Origin: Myxococcales bacterium
GTDB taxonomy: Bacteria > Myxococcota_A > Polyangia > Palsa-1104 > JAEUJZ01
NCBI GenBank assembly: GCA_016794505.1
Contig: JAEUJZ010000131.1
Coordinates: 1-64,000, forward strand
DNA length: 64,000 bases
Reading direction: 5' to 3'
Shown: positions 52,749-60,671 of the stretch, one piece after another
Layout: each line of letters opens with the position of its first letter
How positions within the stretch are numbered: the first letter of the stretch is position 1
Position numbers and translations under genes: made by a program
Notes under the pieces: model-generated
The model's input: only the letters and a program-made list of their open reading frames with translations
Told to the model about the DNA's origin: nothing
Databases searched by the model: none

Positions 52749-53252
52749 TTAATCTTTATCACATTTGACCGCATTAGTTGGGCTCGCCGAAGGGCAAGTA
52801 AATTCTTTACTACAAGAGCCGGAACACATCGCTTCGGTGAGATGATAACCATATGGGCACCTGTCGTTACACACTGTAATTGTGCTGGAGCCTAGCTTTG
52901 AGCATGTTGTAGAATTCACTAATGGTTTTCCGATGCAATAAGTGCCGCAGTCTGGACTACAAGAGCGACTACTGGCGTAGTAGCCAGCCGGACATTCAGA
53001 ACCACAAACCGTCATCGGAAGATCGCTAGGGCTATTGCTATTGGTTCCTGACTTTGAACAAGCATTGAACGAACATCCAACACCAGCATTCTGATTACAA
53101 TCCACAGTACCGCTGACCGAAGAGGTGACTGTGCCCCCATCTGTGCTAGCCGAAAGAAGTACGCAGGCGGACAATAGTAATCCAGAGACAACTACTCTCC
53201 GGGCAATCTGCTTATGTCCGATTCTTTTAGTGTTTTTGCTGTGATTTATCAT
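52749..53252 (-). CDS. Cys-rich secreted protein with two CPxGY repeats
   Basis: 167 residues. AAAGGAGTGAGGCC directly before the ATG at 53252 is a near-ideal ribosome site. A basic N-terminus and hydrophobic leader (VVVSGLLLSACVLLSAS) suggest export, possibly as a lipoprotein at SAC. The mature part has about 20 cysteines, with two similar units: VCGSECPAGYYASSRSC and VCNDRCPYGYHLTEAMC. This resembles EGF- or furin-like disulphide modules. The family is not recognised. As cargo on a prophage-like element it may be a surface-modifying or toxin-like factor. Confidence 0.65.
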   Translation of the reverse strand: MINHSKNTKRIGHKQIARRVVVSGLLLSACVLLSASTDGGTVTSSVSGTVDCNQNAGVGCSFNACSKSGTNSNSPSDLPMTVCGSECPAGYYASSRSCSPDCGTYCIGKPLVNSTTCSKLGSSTITVCNDRCPYGYHLTEAMCSGSCSKEFTCPSASPTNAVKCDKD

Positions 53253-53562
53253 GGCCTCACTCCTTTCGGATCTGCTTTGCACTGACGGGCTAGCGTGTCA
53301 AATAAATTCATGCTTCTACAGGTTCTCCGATGGTTCAGCTGTGCAAAGCTCTCTTTACCGCGCACTGCCAGAGTCGGACATGGCCCCTTGTCAGCGGTGG
53401 CCTGCTCTGATCTAGTGGCGTCATCGTCTGAGGGGGCGCGTCATGGCTTCGCGTAAATACGTATCTACCATCACGCCATTACTATGGACGGGCAGTACTT
53501 GCAACACTTCAAGTCGTCAGCGATCAACAAGATTTTGTAGTTTTCGCTTGGTTGGCCTTTGG
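53253..53562. other. Gap with no supported gene
   Basis: About 310 bases between two minus-strand genes. A + frame at 53443 codes 62 residues but has poor composition and no ribosome site. The first 60 bases must hold the promoter of the Cys-rich gene. Confidence 0.4.
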
Positions 53563-54201
53563 CTAATGACGTTTCTCGAGTTCGTCTTTCTCTGCTTCAA
53601 ATCGCAGAAAATCATCAATGCTCTGGCTTAAGCGAAACACACAAACGCATGCCGCCAGAATTAGCAACAGGCTTAGGATGTAAAAAAAATAAGCAATTCC
53701 GTGCATGGTTATTGACCACCACGCTACTGGAAAAGGACCTTTTACCTGATCCACAATATGCGTGGACAGCCGATATTCTTTGCAGAGGACGGAGGAAACC
53801 GTCGTAATCATCTGAATAAATAGGACATGAAAAAACACAGTCGAATTAACCATTAACACCGATGGGCTGTCAGTTTTTTCTGTTTTAGGTGGGGATGAGT
53901 TTTCTGGATAGAAAATGCTAGCTAATATGCGACGAAATTGGTCATTTCCAATAGTGAGTATTATCGTATAGGCGGCAAGAGTAAACCCAAGCAGTGAAGG
54001 TACAATACTGAGCGCTTGGTCAAACCAGCAATTCGATAACCAATAGTTTTTTGTAATAACAGTTATGACTAACGCAATATGACAATAGGGAGACGAGAAA
54101 AATGCACCTAGTCCGCCATAAGCATTCCAGTAGAAACGGAATGCTTTGATGACACCTCGCCATTGCTCGAACGCAGCTAGTTTATACATCGTAACCCTCA
54201 C
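53563..54201 (-). CDS. Four-helix membrane protein coupled to DUF4747-like gene
   Basis: 212 residues. Hydrophobic helices lie at about 40-55 (HIALVITVITKNYW), 65-90 (ALSIVPSLLGFTLAAYTIILTIG), 115-140 (VLMVNSTVFFHVLFIQMITTV) and 165-195 (GIAYFFYILSLLLILAACVCVF), ending in a charged helix (SQSIDDFLRFEAEKDELEKRH). Its ATG overlaps the stop of the upstream gene by four bases, so translation is coupled. The AT-rich DNA differs from the host. Membrane proteins paired with a soluble sensor are a frequent plan for abortive-infection systems, which is the basis for suspecting an effector role here. Confidence 0.75.
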   Translation of the reverse strand: MRVTMYKLAAFEQWRGVIKAFRFYWNAYGGLGAFFSSPYCHIALVITVITKNYWLSNCWFDQALSIVPSLLGFTLAAYTIILTIGNDQFRRILASIFYPENSSPPKTEKTDSPSVLMVNSTVFFHVLFIQMITTVSSVLCKEYRLSTHIVDQVKGPFPVAWWSITMHGIAYFFYILSLLLILAACVCVFRLSQSIDDFLRFEAEKDELEKRH

Positions 54202-55055
54202 ACCCCTAACTTGAACCGAGCAAGGCTTTCCATCATGCTCGAGAGGAGAGGCCGATCACGTGGCACATCTACCGATAGCGGTTTATTTTTGGATGTATAG
54301 TCCACATGCCGATTCTGCTCATCCCGGGCCTTGATCTCGATCAGACCATCTCTTGCCTCTTCACGGACGAGTTCTTTGAAGTCGGCATTGATATTGAGGC
54401 CGCTCTTGTCCTGTGCCGTAAACTCTACGACTCCTCTTCGAGCGCGCATGCTGCGCATCTGTCTGTCAAAAATGTCTTTGCCCAGACCGGTATCGTCTGG
54501 GTTCTTGCGCGTGGCGGTTACTCTTATTTTAGTAATGCATGCAAGCGACAAAACCCGACTGAGATCATCATAGTTTGGGATTGTCGTTACTTCAACAAAA
54601 GCAACCTGGTCCCTAAAATTCACCAGCACGCTGGATTCGTTAAATAGCTTCCTCAACAATCTCTCCACGTTCAGGATAGTTATTTCGGAAACATCCACTA
54701 TCATCGTGTGCACTGGTTCAATTCCTGATTTTGTAAAAATGAACTGATGTTCGCGGAAATCTGGGCGTTTTTCGCCGATGGTGGCCGCCAACTTCTGCTG
54801 TTCATTTGCCGGTACGGCACTCCCAGTTTCTATATTGATCCATGTGTTATTTGGATCGATGTCTGTAAACGTCCTTATTGAGCCTATAATCAGTTCCTTA
54901 GACGAAGACTGGACACTTATTAATGCCTTTTGCTTTCCGTGGTAAGTCACGCAAATTGACTGCCGGCTTAGATAATCAAGAATATCTGGATACGGGTATC
55001 CTTCATGGGGTGTGGCGGCAATATTATAACCAGCAAGTGTAAAGGGCTTACTCAT
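54198..55055 (-). CDS. DUF4747-like protein, possible defence sensor
   Basis: 285 residues. AAGGAG before the ATG at 55055 (MSKPFTLAGYNIAATPHEGY) fixes the start. The layout (YNI..TPHEG.Y.DIL near the N-terminus, GSIRTFTDIDPNNTWIN at about 78-94, KRPDFREHQFIFTKSGIEPVHTMIVDVS, then a half with IPNYDDLSRVLSL..ITKIRVTATRKNPDD) resembles DUF4747 proteins, which turn up near defence genes. The match is from memory of the family pattern, without a search. It is first of a two-gene operon with a four-helix membrane protein. Confidence 0.55.
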   Translation of the reverse strand: MSKPFTLAGYNIAATPHEGYPYPDILDYLSRQSICVTYHGKQKALISVQSSSKELIIGSIRTFTDIDPNNTWINIETGSAVPANEQQKLAATIGEKRPDFREHQFIFTKSGIEPVHTMIVDVSEITILNVERLLRKLFNESSVLVNFRDQVAFVEVTTIPNYDDLSRVLSLACITKIRVTATRKNPDDTGLGKDIFDRQMRSMRARRGVVEFTAQDKSGLNINADFKELVREEARDGLIEIKARDEQNRHVDYTSKNKPLSVDVPRDRPLLSSMMESLARFKLGV

Positions 55056-55085
55056 ACGCACTCCTTGCGATGACATCGCGAGCAT

Positions 55086-55459
55086 ACATTAACGATCGCT
55101 TCAGTTTCGTACAGCGGGGACGCTACCGCGGCGGCATACCTAGGTCAAGGGGGCATCTCGGGGCACCTCCCTGGATTGCGCGTGCAGGGTGAGATTGTTG
55201 TGGCGGATGTCGGGAAAGCGTTGGGATAGGCCGATGTCATCGAGGACGGTCATCGGGAAGACGCCCGCCTGTCTATAGGGCTGCATACCCCGCCGGCCCG
55301 CTCTGTGATCTTCGGCCTGCCCAATGCTTCACATGAGATCGTTGCCGTGTGCCAGTGGTCAGTTCTTAGCAATGTGTCCGCGGCGCGGCTGGGTGCGAGG
55401 CGATACTCGCGCCTCACGTTGCGACTGGATCCCCGAAGCTGAAGGCGGTATCGTCTCAC
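55086..55459. other. Intergenic region with a possible gene remnant
   Basis: 374 bases. On the minus strand, 55253 to about 55143 codes MTVLDDIGLSQRFPDIRHNN and a further 17 residues before a stop, with protein-like composition but no ribosome site. It may be a decayed gene end. The promoters for both flanking genes must be in this gap. Confidence 0.35.
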
Positions 55460-56140
55460 ATGTTCTCGCGTCTCCTGTTCTTGTGCCTTCTGCTCTTCCC
55501 TGTCTCGTCGCAAGGCAACGCGAAGCGTGACGACGTCGCAGAGACGATGGTCGGCATTGTTGACGAGCTGGCCCGGCAGCACTTTGAAAACGGCGTCAGT
55601 CTGTACAAGAACAATCTGTTCGACGCTGCGCGGATAGAATTTGAGGCCAGTTACCGTCTGTGCAAAGAGCCCGAGCTATTGATCAACCTGTCGCACACGG
55701 CAGAAAAGCAAGGCAAGCTTAGGGACGCACTAGACTATGCCGTGCAGTTCCTTGAAGTACAGCGCGGCAAGTTATCCGAGGCCGAACAAGATCAAGTTCA
55801 GGTCAGGATTGACCGGCTAAAGCTGCTATCTGCGCCGAGCACACCTAAGGCGGCGCCTAGATTATCCGGAAGGAAGCAAGCCGGTATTGCCTTGCTTGCC
55901 GTGGGTGGTGGGATCGTGCTGGCTGGTATTGGCTGCGGGGTGGGTGCGCTGCTTCAAAATGCAGCGCTAAGAGACGGCACCCCACGATATCGAAGTGACT
56001 ACGATGCGCGCGTATCTCTTGGCAATGCTCTGAACGCTGCGGCCATCGGCCTAGACGTACTTGGCGGGGCCGTGGCTGTGGCTGGTGTCATCTTGCTCGC
56101 CCTGCCTACAAGCCAAAGCGATCGGCGCGTGACGCCCTAA
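55460..56140 (+). CDS. TPR protein with C-terminal two-helix membrane module
   Basis: 226 residues. The leader FSRLLFLCLLLFPVSSQGNA is a signal peptide. A TPR-like stretch (ELARQHFENGVSLYKNNLFDAARIEFEASYRL) covers about 37-110. Two membrane helices (AGIALLAVGGGIVLAGIGCGVGALL and ALNAAAIGLDVLGGAVAVAGVILLALP) end the protein. This is the same general plan as the PEGA proteins at 570 and 16380, but without the loop cysteines. It is host-like in style and lies between phage-like genes, so it is either cargo or marks mosaic structure. It overlaps the convergent gene by 35 bases. Confidence 0.7.
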   Translation: MFSRLLFLCLLLFPVSSQGNAKRDDVAETMVGIVDELARQHFENGVSLYKNNLFDAARIEFEASYRLCKEPELLINLSHTAEKQGKLRDALDYAVQFLEVQRGKLSEAEQDQVQVRIDRLKLLSAPSTPKAAPRLSGRKQAGIALLAVGGGIVLAGIGCGVGALLQNAALRDGTPRYRSDYDARVSLGNALNAAAIGLDVLGGAVAVAGVILLALPTSQSDRRVTP

Positions 56141-57197
56141 TAGGATTGGCAAGAGAGCCCAATGGGGGCACCATGTCATTTTGATAGCCGAAATCTGTTA
56201 GAACAGGGTGGACTCGGACATCGCCGATTGCAGTTGAGTAGAGCCCTACATCGTGCGTATAGTCCTTTATTAAATCTGTATAAGTCTTTTCTGCGACCTT
56301 TTGGAATTTCGGCGGTACAGTCGGCGCTCTATAATCGAACCATTTTTTTGATTCATATGCGCGATAACGTGCTAGCCACTCTGACCGAGTGAGCGGCAGT
56401 GGTTCGATCGGCGGTGGCCATAAGTCATTTTGATTTAGAAAATTTGCGATGTCGGCAGGTAGCATAAGCTCGTCGGTGGTCTTTATAATTCTGCTGCGTT
56501 GCTGTTCAATAGCTGAGTAGATCAGAAAAGACCGTAACCATTGAGCATACGTCTGTTCGTCTTTTTGTAAGTCACCAGTCTCAGCGGGCGCAGGAATCGG
56601 AATCTGCCAGCCCGGCGGCTTGAGCTTGTAGCGATTACCGCCTGTGTTCCAAAAATAGAGAGAGATTCGCTTTTTTGCCAGTAACGGCAAGCCTTCAAAT
56701 CCTCCCTTAGACATATTCTCAATCTCTTTGCCCAAGGCTTCAAAGGCATTAATCAAAACTAATCCTACTTGGCCCACCACAGGAACAAATCCAATCCCGG
56801 TTTTCACTGCATTCGCAAACTGTCCAGCCTCACTATTTTCTTTCTTTGCTCTATTGTAGGCGATTGCCGCCTTGGTTCTCTCCTCGTTATAGGGATCGGG
56901 CAGGCTCGCTAAGACAATGCTGGCCTTCGTGTAGTAGGCGGCGGGCTGGGGCTGGGGCTGGGGTTGCGACTGTGGCTGCGGCTGCGGCTGGGGTTGTGGC
57001 TGTGGCTGCGGCTGCGGCTGCGGCTGGGGTTGTGGCTGGGGCTGGGGTTGCGGCTGGGGTTGCGGCTGCGGCTGGGGTTGCGGCTGCGGTTCCAAGCCGG
57101 CGGCCGGCAAGGTGGGCGAGGGCTGCGATCCCTCCTCAGCCCCCGCCCACCTTGCCACCCAAAGCCGAAACCGATCCCAGAACGTCGAGGCCATCAA
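56106..57197 (-). CDS. Virion-type protein with amphipathic N-terminus and Pro-Gln linker
   Basis: 363 residues. It begins with an aromatic/basic amphipathic helix (STFWDRFRLWVARWAGAEEG), then LPAAGLEPQ and a (PQ)n run of about 50 residues, then a globular part of about 270. A hydrophobic segment GIGFVPVVGQVGLVLINAF (about 137-155) could insert in a membrane. The N-terminal helix matches that of the 142-residue protein at 60243 (WENFKKLISKW). It is the last gene of the operon and overlaps the previous one by four bases. A penton, spike or membrane-linked virion protein is my guess. Confidence 0.6.
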   Translation of the reverse strand: MMASTFWDRFRLWVARWAGAEEGSQPSPTLPAAGLEPQPQPQPQPQPQPQPQPQPQPQPQPQPQPQPQPQPQPQPQSQPQPQPQPAAYYTKASIVLASLPDPYNEERTKAAIAYNRAKKENSEAGQFANAVKTGIGFVPVVGQVGLVLINAFEALGKEIENMSKGGFEGLPLLAKKRISLYFWNTGGNRYKLKPPGWQIPIPAPAETGDLQKDEQTYAQWLRSFLIYSAIEQQRSRIIKTTDELMLPADIANFLNQNDLWPPPIEPLPLTRSEWLARYRAYESKKWFDYRAPTVPPKFQKVAEKTYTDLIKDYTHDVGLYSTAIGDVRVHPVLTDFGYQNDMVPPLGSLANPIRASRADRFGL

Positions 57198-57745
57198 ATC
57201 ACCTGGGCTGCTTCCTCGATTATCCGCACATAGATCGCCGTCGGCGAGTCTGGGTTGACCTCCGTCTCCACAAGCTTTGAAAAGAACTTGGGCGAGCGGA
57301 TGACACGGCGCAGCCAGTATCCCGACGGCGGCGCAGTCGGTGATAGGGTGCCGGGAGTGGTGTGGCTCAGATAGAGGATGTTCGTCGCTCCCAAGGCGTT
57401 AAGCTGTCCCAGCGTCCCAAAGATTCCGATCGGGACCTCCTCACCTGGCGCAGCAACGAAGCAGTCAGAGCCAGAAACCCGAACGATGACACCTTCCACA
57501 GCGCCATAGCCTGAGCCATCGGCGGACGCGAGGCGAAGCTTGCCTTCGTTGACGTCAGCCGAGCTGAGGATCGCGGGCTCCGTTGTCTTGCGCTTGCTTC
57601 GCGTCTTGCCTGCCAGTGTCAGCGAGCCCGAAGAAACATGTAGGCTCACGACTTGGCCCGGCGCAGGGGTTGTAAAGTAGTTCGCTCTCTCTGCGGCCCT
57701 GTATACGTTCACAAGGCTGCGAACACCGAATTTCGTTTGAAACAT
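57194..57745 (-). CDS. Beta-rich protein, candidate small major capsid protein
   Basis: 183 residues with GAGAGG nine bases before the ATG. After FQTKFGVRSLVNVYRAAERANYF the sequence is mostly short strands: VVSLHVSSGSLTLAGK, GKLRLASADG, GVIVRVSGSDCFVAAPG, NILYLSHTTPGTL, TAIYVRIIEEAAQ. This is what a single jelly-roll would look like. It lies next to a 295-residue strand-rich gene. P23-77 and SH1-type viruses have two adjacent capsid genes of about 170-185 and 230-290 codons. Sequence identity with those proteins cannot be judged here. Confidence 0.4.
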   Translation of the reverse strand: MFQTKFGVRSLVNVYRAAERANYFTTPAPGQVVSLHVSSGSLTLAGKTRSKRKTTEPAILSSADVNEGKLRLASADGSGYGAVEGVIVRVSGSDCFVAAPGEEVPIGIFGTLGQLNALGATNILYLSHTTPGTLSPTAPPSGYWLRRVIRSPKFFSKLVETEVNPDSPTAIYVRIIEEAAQVI

Positions 57746-57763
57746 GATCGGGCCTCTCGATTA

Positions 57764-58651
57764 TCAGATCACTGGCAATGGTTGGGTTGCTTGATCGATG
57801 ACGATGATCGATCGCTCTCCGGCGCTGTTCTGGAGCACCTTGGCCACCACGCGCACGGGCTGGCCGGGCGCATATCCCCCGGCTACCGCTTCAGACATCG
57901 TGACGAGATGGCGACCGTTGATCGGCACGTTCACCGCGATCAGCTCATCGCCGATCGACAGGCCCACCATAAATGCGGCAGGAACGCTATCGATCTTCAG
58001 GCCGTTATAGGCGACCTTGACGATCTTCGCGTTTATGTCCACATCGACAGCGACGCCGATCGCAGACTCGCCAACGAAGCCAAGCATGGCCCCGCCTGCG
58101 CTGAGCGTGACAGCCGCGAGTTTCTGCGGCTGGCGTGCGGGAATCGTCTTTGCCTGCGTGTTCCACTCGTAGGCCGTGAAGGCTGGGGCCGGTGTGGTTG
58201 GGTTGGGCAATGGCGCGGCACCCGTAGGAAAGCCTGGGGGCCACGCTGCGCTCTGCTGCCCTGCGGCCTGGCCTCCGACGTACCCCGCAATCAGCTCACG
58301 GAAGATAGAGGGAACCTTCGATTCCAAGGCGCGGATGCGCTCACCGTATTCAAGAAGCTGCATCTTGTCCTGAGCGCCCGTCAGGACCATGAGCAGTTGC
58401 AAGGCGAGATCGGTCCCCTGCGCTAGCTCGGCATGTGCTGCCGACATGGTCAGCTCTAGCCGTCCCATGAGGGCCGAGAACCCGACCCAGCCCGGATCGG
58501 GATTGGAGTGATTGATCAGTCGTTTGAAGAGATGACTGTTCTCGGCTACCTCTTCATCCGATAGTGAGTCAAAATAAGCCTCTGCGGTCATCTCGTCGAT
58601 GCGATCCGCTAGAGCCTCGATATTCTGTTCTGTGAGTGTTTCCTTGCCCAT
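57764..58651 (-). CDS. Beta-rich protein, candidate large major capsid protein
   Basis: 295 residues. The first 110 are helical (LTEQNIEALADRIDEMTAEAYFDSL; LFKRLINHSN), then a Pro/Ala linker, then about 150 residues of strand-rich sequence: KLAAVTLSAGGAMLGFVGE, IGVAVDVDINAKIVKVAYNG, AFMVGLSIGDELIAVNVPI, RHLVTMSEAVAGG, VRVVAKVLQNS, RSIIVIDQATQPLPVI. The fold of the second part could be a jelly-roll. It is 18 bases from the 183-residue gene. A scaffold/capsid or a minor structural protein are alternatives. Confidence 0.4.
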   Translation of the reverse strand: MGKETLTEQNIEALADRIDEMTAEAYFDSLSDEEVAENSHLFKRLINHSNPDPGWVGFSALMGRLELTMSAAHAELAQGTDLALQLLMVLTGAQDKMQLLEYGERIRALESKVPSIFRELIAGYVGGQAAGQQSAAWPPGFPTGAAPLPNPTTPAPAFTAYEWNTQAKTIPARQPQKLAAVTLSAGGAMLGFVGESAIGVAVDVDINAKIVKVAYNGLKIDSVPAAFMVGLSIGDELIAVNVPINGRHLVTMSEAVAGGYAPGQPVRVVAKVLQNSAGERSIIVIDQATQPLPVI

Positions 58652-58661
58652 GTCTACACCA

Positions 58662-59276
58662 TTACGATCCAGACAATGAGGTTAGGGCCAAGCTAAACAC
58701 CCGAGGAAGAAGCAGGCCCGGCATACCGACATTTCCGCTTAGACCGGGGAACATGGGCGAGCGGACCAGACCTTGACCAGACAGCAGACGGAAGGCGAAG
58801 ATCTGGCCGAACATGGAATCACCAAATCCACCGCCGAGATCGCCGATCAAGATCGTCCACAGATCGATCGATTTGAGGGCTGACAGCGCGTTCTGATTGT
58901 CCACTTCCGACGCCAGCCAGTTATCCAGCACACGGCCTAGCAGCGCTTGCGCTTTGGCATCCCACGTCGTAGGGATCACGATCTTCCCGGCATTCGGGCC
59001 GGTCTGCTCCACAAACTGCGCCATTCCCTGGATCCGGGCCTCGCTCGACTGCTGAATCTGGGTTAGCTGCGACCATGCTTCCAGCGTCGAGAACCGGCGC
59101 AAGGTCTCGTGTTGCTCATCCTTCTGCTTCTTCTCCTTTTTCTTGAGCTTCTTGAGGCGCTTCTCAAAGTCCTCTTCCATATCTTGGCGAAGCTGCTCGA
59201 CGAGAGCATGAGCACCAAAGCCGTTTTTGCGCAGCATCAGACTAGCAAGGCCACGCTTTGAACTACTTTCCCCCAT
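58662..59276 (-). CDS. Coiled-coil structural-looking protein of phage operon
   Basis: 204 residues from ATG 59276, chosen for AAGGAG at nine bases. A basic coiled coil (LRQDMEEDFEKRLKKLKKKEKKQKD) is followed by a globular part with KIVIPTTWDAKAQALLGRVL and a Gly/Leu-rich, weakly hydrophobic end (IGDLGGGFGDSMFGQIFAFRLL, GMPGLLLPRVFSLALTSL). The end could touch a membrane. It is spaced four and ten bases from its neighbours. I do not recognise it; a scaffold or membrane-associated virion protein would fit. Confidence 0.55.
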   Translation of the reverse strand: MGESSSKRGLASLMLRKNGFGAHALVEQLRQDMEEDFEKRLKKLKKKEKKQKDEQHETLRRFSTLEAWSQLTQIQQSSEARIQGMAQFVEQTGPNAGKIVIPTTWDAKAQALLGRVLDNWLASEVDNQNALSALKSIDLWTILIGDLGGGFGDSMFGQIFAFRLLSGQGLVRSPMFPGLSGNVGMPGLLLPRVFSLALTSLSGS

Positions 59277-59280
59277 TGTG

Positions 59281-60237
59281 CTATCTCCTTTTCTTCCCTT
59301 GTGCGAATAAAGACAGCGCAAGAAGTCTGGTAAAATCCAGACCGCTATATCTACTGCGCTGCGGCAGAGTAACCGTAACAGGCTTCACGAGAGACATAGA
59401 TCTTGACGACATTCCCCCAGGCAGATATCGAAGTATCACATGCAGATTCGCGAAAGGCTCATTCAGTGCATTGACGAAATCATCGGGGATGCACTGGCCC
59501 CCGGATAACTGCCAGTATCTTTGACCAGTGAAAAAGAATCCGTGTTGAATGATATCATAGCTATCAACGGTGCGCGCTGGCAGATTGATCGTCTCCCAGG
59601 AGTCGATCATATTCATGAACGGCACCCAATCGTACATGATGAAATTCTCTCCGGTGCTAAGTCGCATATACCAATGTGGGTCAGTGGCTTTGAAATACTC
59701 TATTCCGCTTGTCGAATAGCCACTTGGCGCAGAGAACCGAATAGCAGATGTGGGAATGTCTGATATTCTAAATATTCGACATTCACCGCGATAAAAGAAC
59801 TCTTTGTAAGAAAGCCCGGCTCTGTATCTGAGCCCAGCTTGCACAAATCCTAGCCCGATTCCGGTAATTCCTTTGAGCTTATCAGAAAATACGCGCACTA
59901 AGTCGTCAGGAATCGATATCAGTGACGGGCTGGGAACCCCGAGCTGATTATAGATATACTTGGTTGAATCTGGAAAGCGAGGCGGGCCACCGAAATGATG
60001 ATCAAGTTTTAATATCTCGCGAGTGGGCTCTGTGCGTCTTGCGGCAGGATCAATCGCAGTCCACGCATCGACCCGCGTTTGCAATTGAGGATACGTCAAT
60101 GCAACAAAACGCAGTGCGGGCGAATATTCGAGCATGATCCGGGGTTCGCCTAGATAATAGAGGCTTCCGTCTGTGTAGCCATACCGCTTGCCCCCTTCAA
60201 TATATCCCCATCCTTGATTAAAAGTTGGCTGTGTCAT
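59281..60237 (-). CDS. Hypothetical structural-looking protein of phage operon
   Basis: 318 residues, unusually rich in Tyr, Phe, Trp and Pro (WGYIEGGKRYGYTDGSLYYL; YSPALRFVALTYPQL; YKEFFYRGECRIFRIS; YMRLSTGENFIMYDWVPFMNM; HGFFFTGQRYWQLSGG). This composition suits a beta-rich virion surface or receptor-binding protein. No signal or membrane segment. It ends QGKKRR. It lies five bases after the 142-residue gene and four before the coiled-coil gene. No family recognised. Confidence 0.55.
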   Translation of the reverse strand: MTQPTFNQGWGYIEGGKRYGYTDGSLYYLGEPRIMLEYSPALRFVALTYPQLQTRVDAWTAIDPAARRTEPTREILKLDHHFGGPPRFPDSTKYIYNQLGVPSPSLISIPDDLVRVFSDKLKGITGIGLGFVQAGLRYRAGLSYKEFFYRGECRIFRISDIPTSAIRFSAPSGYSTSGIEYFKATDPHWYMRLSTGENFIMYDWVPFMNMIDSWETINLPARTVDSYDIIQHGFFFTGQRYWQLSGGQCIPDDFVNALNEPFANLHVILRYLPGGMSSRSMSLVKPVTVTLPQRSRYSGLDFTRLLALSLFAQGKKRR

Positions 60238-60242
60238 TGTGT

Positions 60243-60671
60243 CTAATCCACTACATCAGATGAATCGTTTACGAACGAATCACGATTACTGCTGTTAGTC
60301 CTGCCGTCGCCTAGCAACTTTGGATCTCTGGATCCTGAATTATCCCACAGTTGTTTAACCAAGCCGCTCACGTTACCCAATACGGTCAATACGCCATTTA
60401 CTACCGATAGGGTGTCTCTCGCCGTATTGTCCTGCTGTGGAATTAGCGCAGCCTTGTTTGTCGATGGCTGAGGCTGTGGCGGTGGCGGCGTGGGTTGACT
60501 AGCCGGGGTGCTAGGGGCCGTGCTCGGAGGTCTCACCGGCTCGATAGCATCAGCATCAGCTTTCATAGATGGATCGGCCGCCGGTAGCTTTCCGGCATCT
60601 ACCCCGGACTTCCGCGCATCATCAGCCTTTGCCCATTTAGAGATGAGCTTCTTAAAGTTTTCCCACAGCAT
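60243..60671 (-). CDS. Protein with amphipathic N-terminal helix and Pro-rich linker
   Basis: 142 residues. The N-terminus LWENFKKLISKWAKADDARK is near-colinear with that of the 363-residue protein (FWDRFRLWVARWAGA); both continue to an LPAA motif and a Pro-rich stretch (PSTPASQPTPPPPQPQPS). A short hydrophobic segment (VVNGVLTVLGNVSGLVKQLW) follows. The shared head looks like a targeting or anchoring tag, probably for a membrane or capsid shell. The start abuts the stop of the hydrolase gene with no gap. Confidence 0.55.
   Translation of the reverse strand: MLWENFKKLISKWAKADDARKSGVDAGKLPAADPSMKADADAIEPVRPPSTAPSTPASQPTPPPPQPQPSTNKAALIPQQDNTARDTLSVVNGVLTVLGNVSGLVKQLWDNSGSRDPKLLGDGRTNSSNRDSFVNDSSDVVD

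Noticed and set aside
53443..53631. Small + strand gene of 62 codons
   Set aside because: It overlaps the end of the membrane-protein gene, has no ribosome site and unlikely composition; a transposase remnant was considered but nothing supported it.
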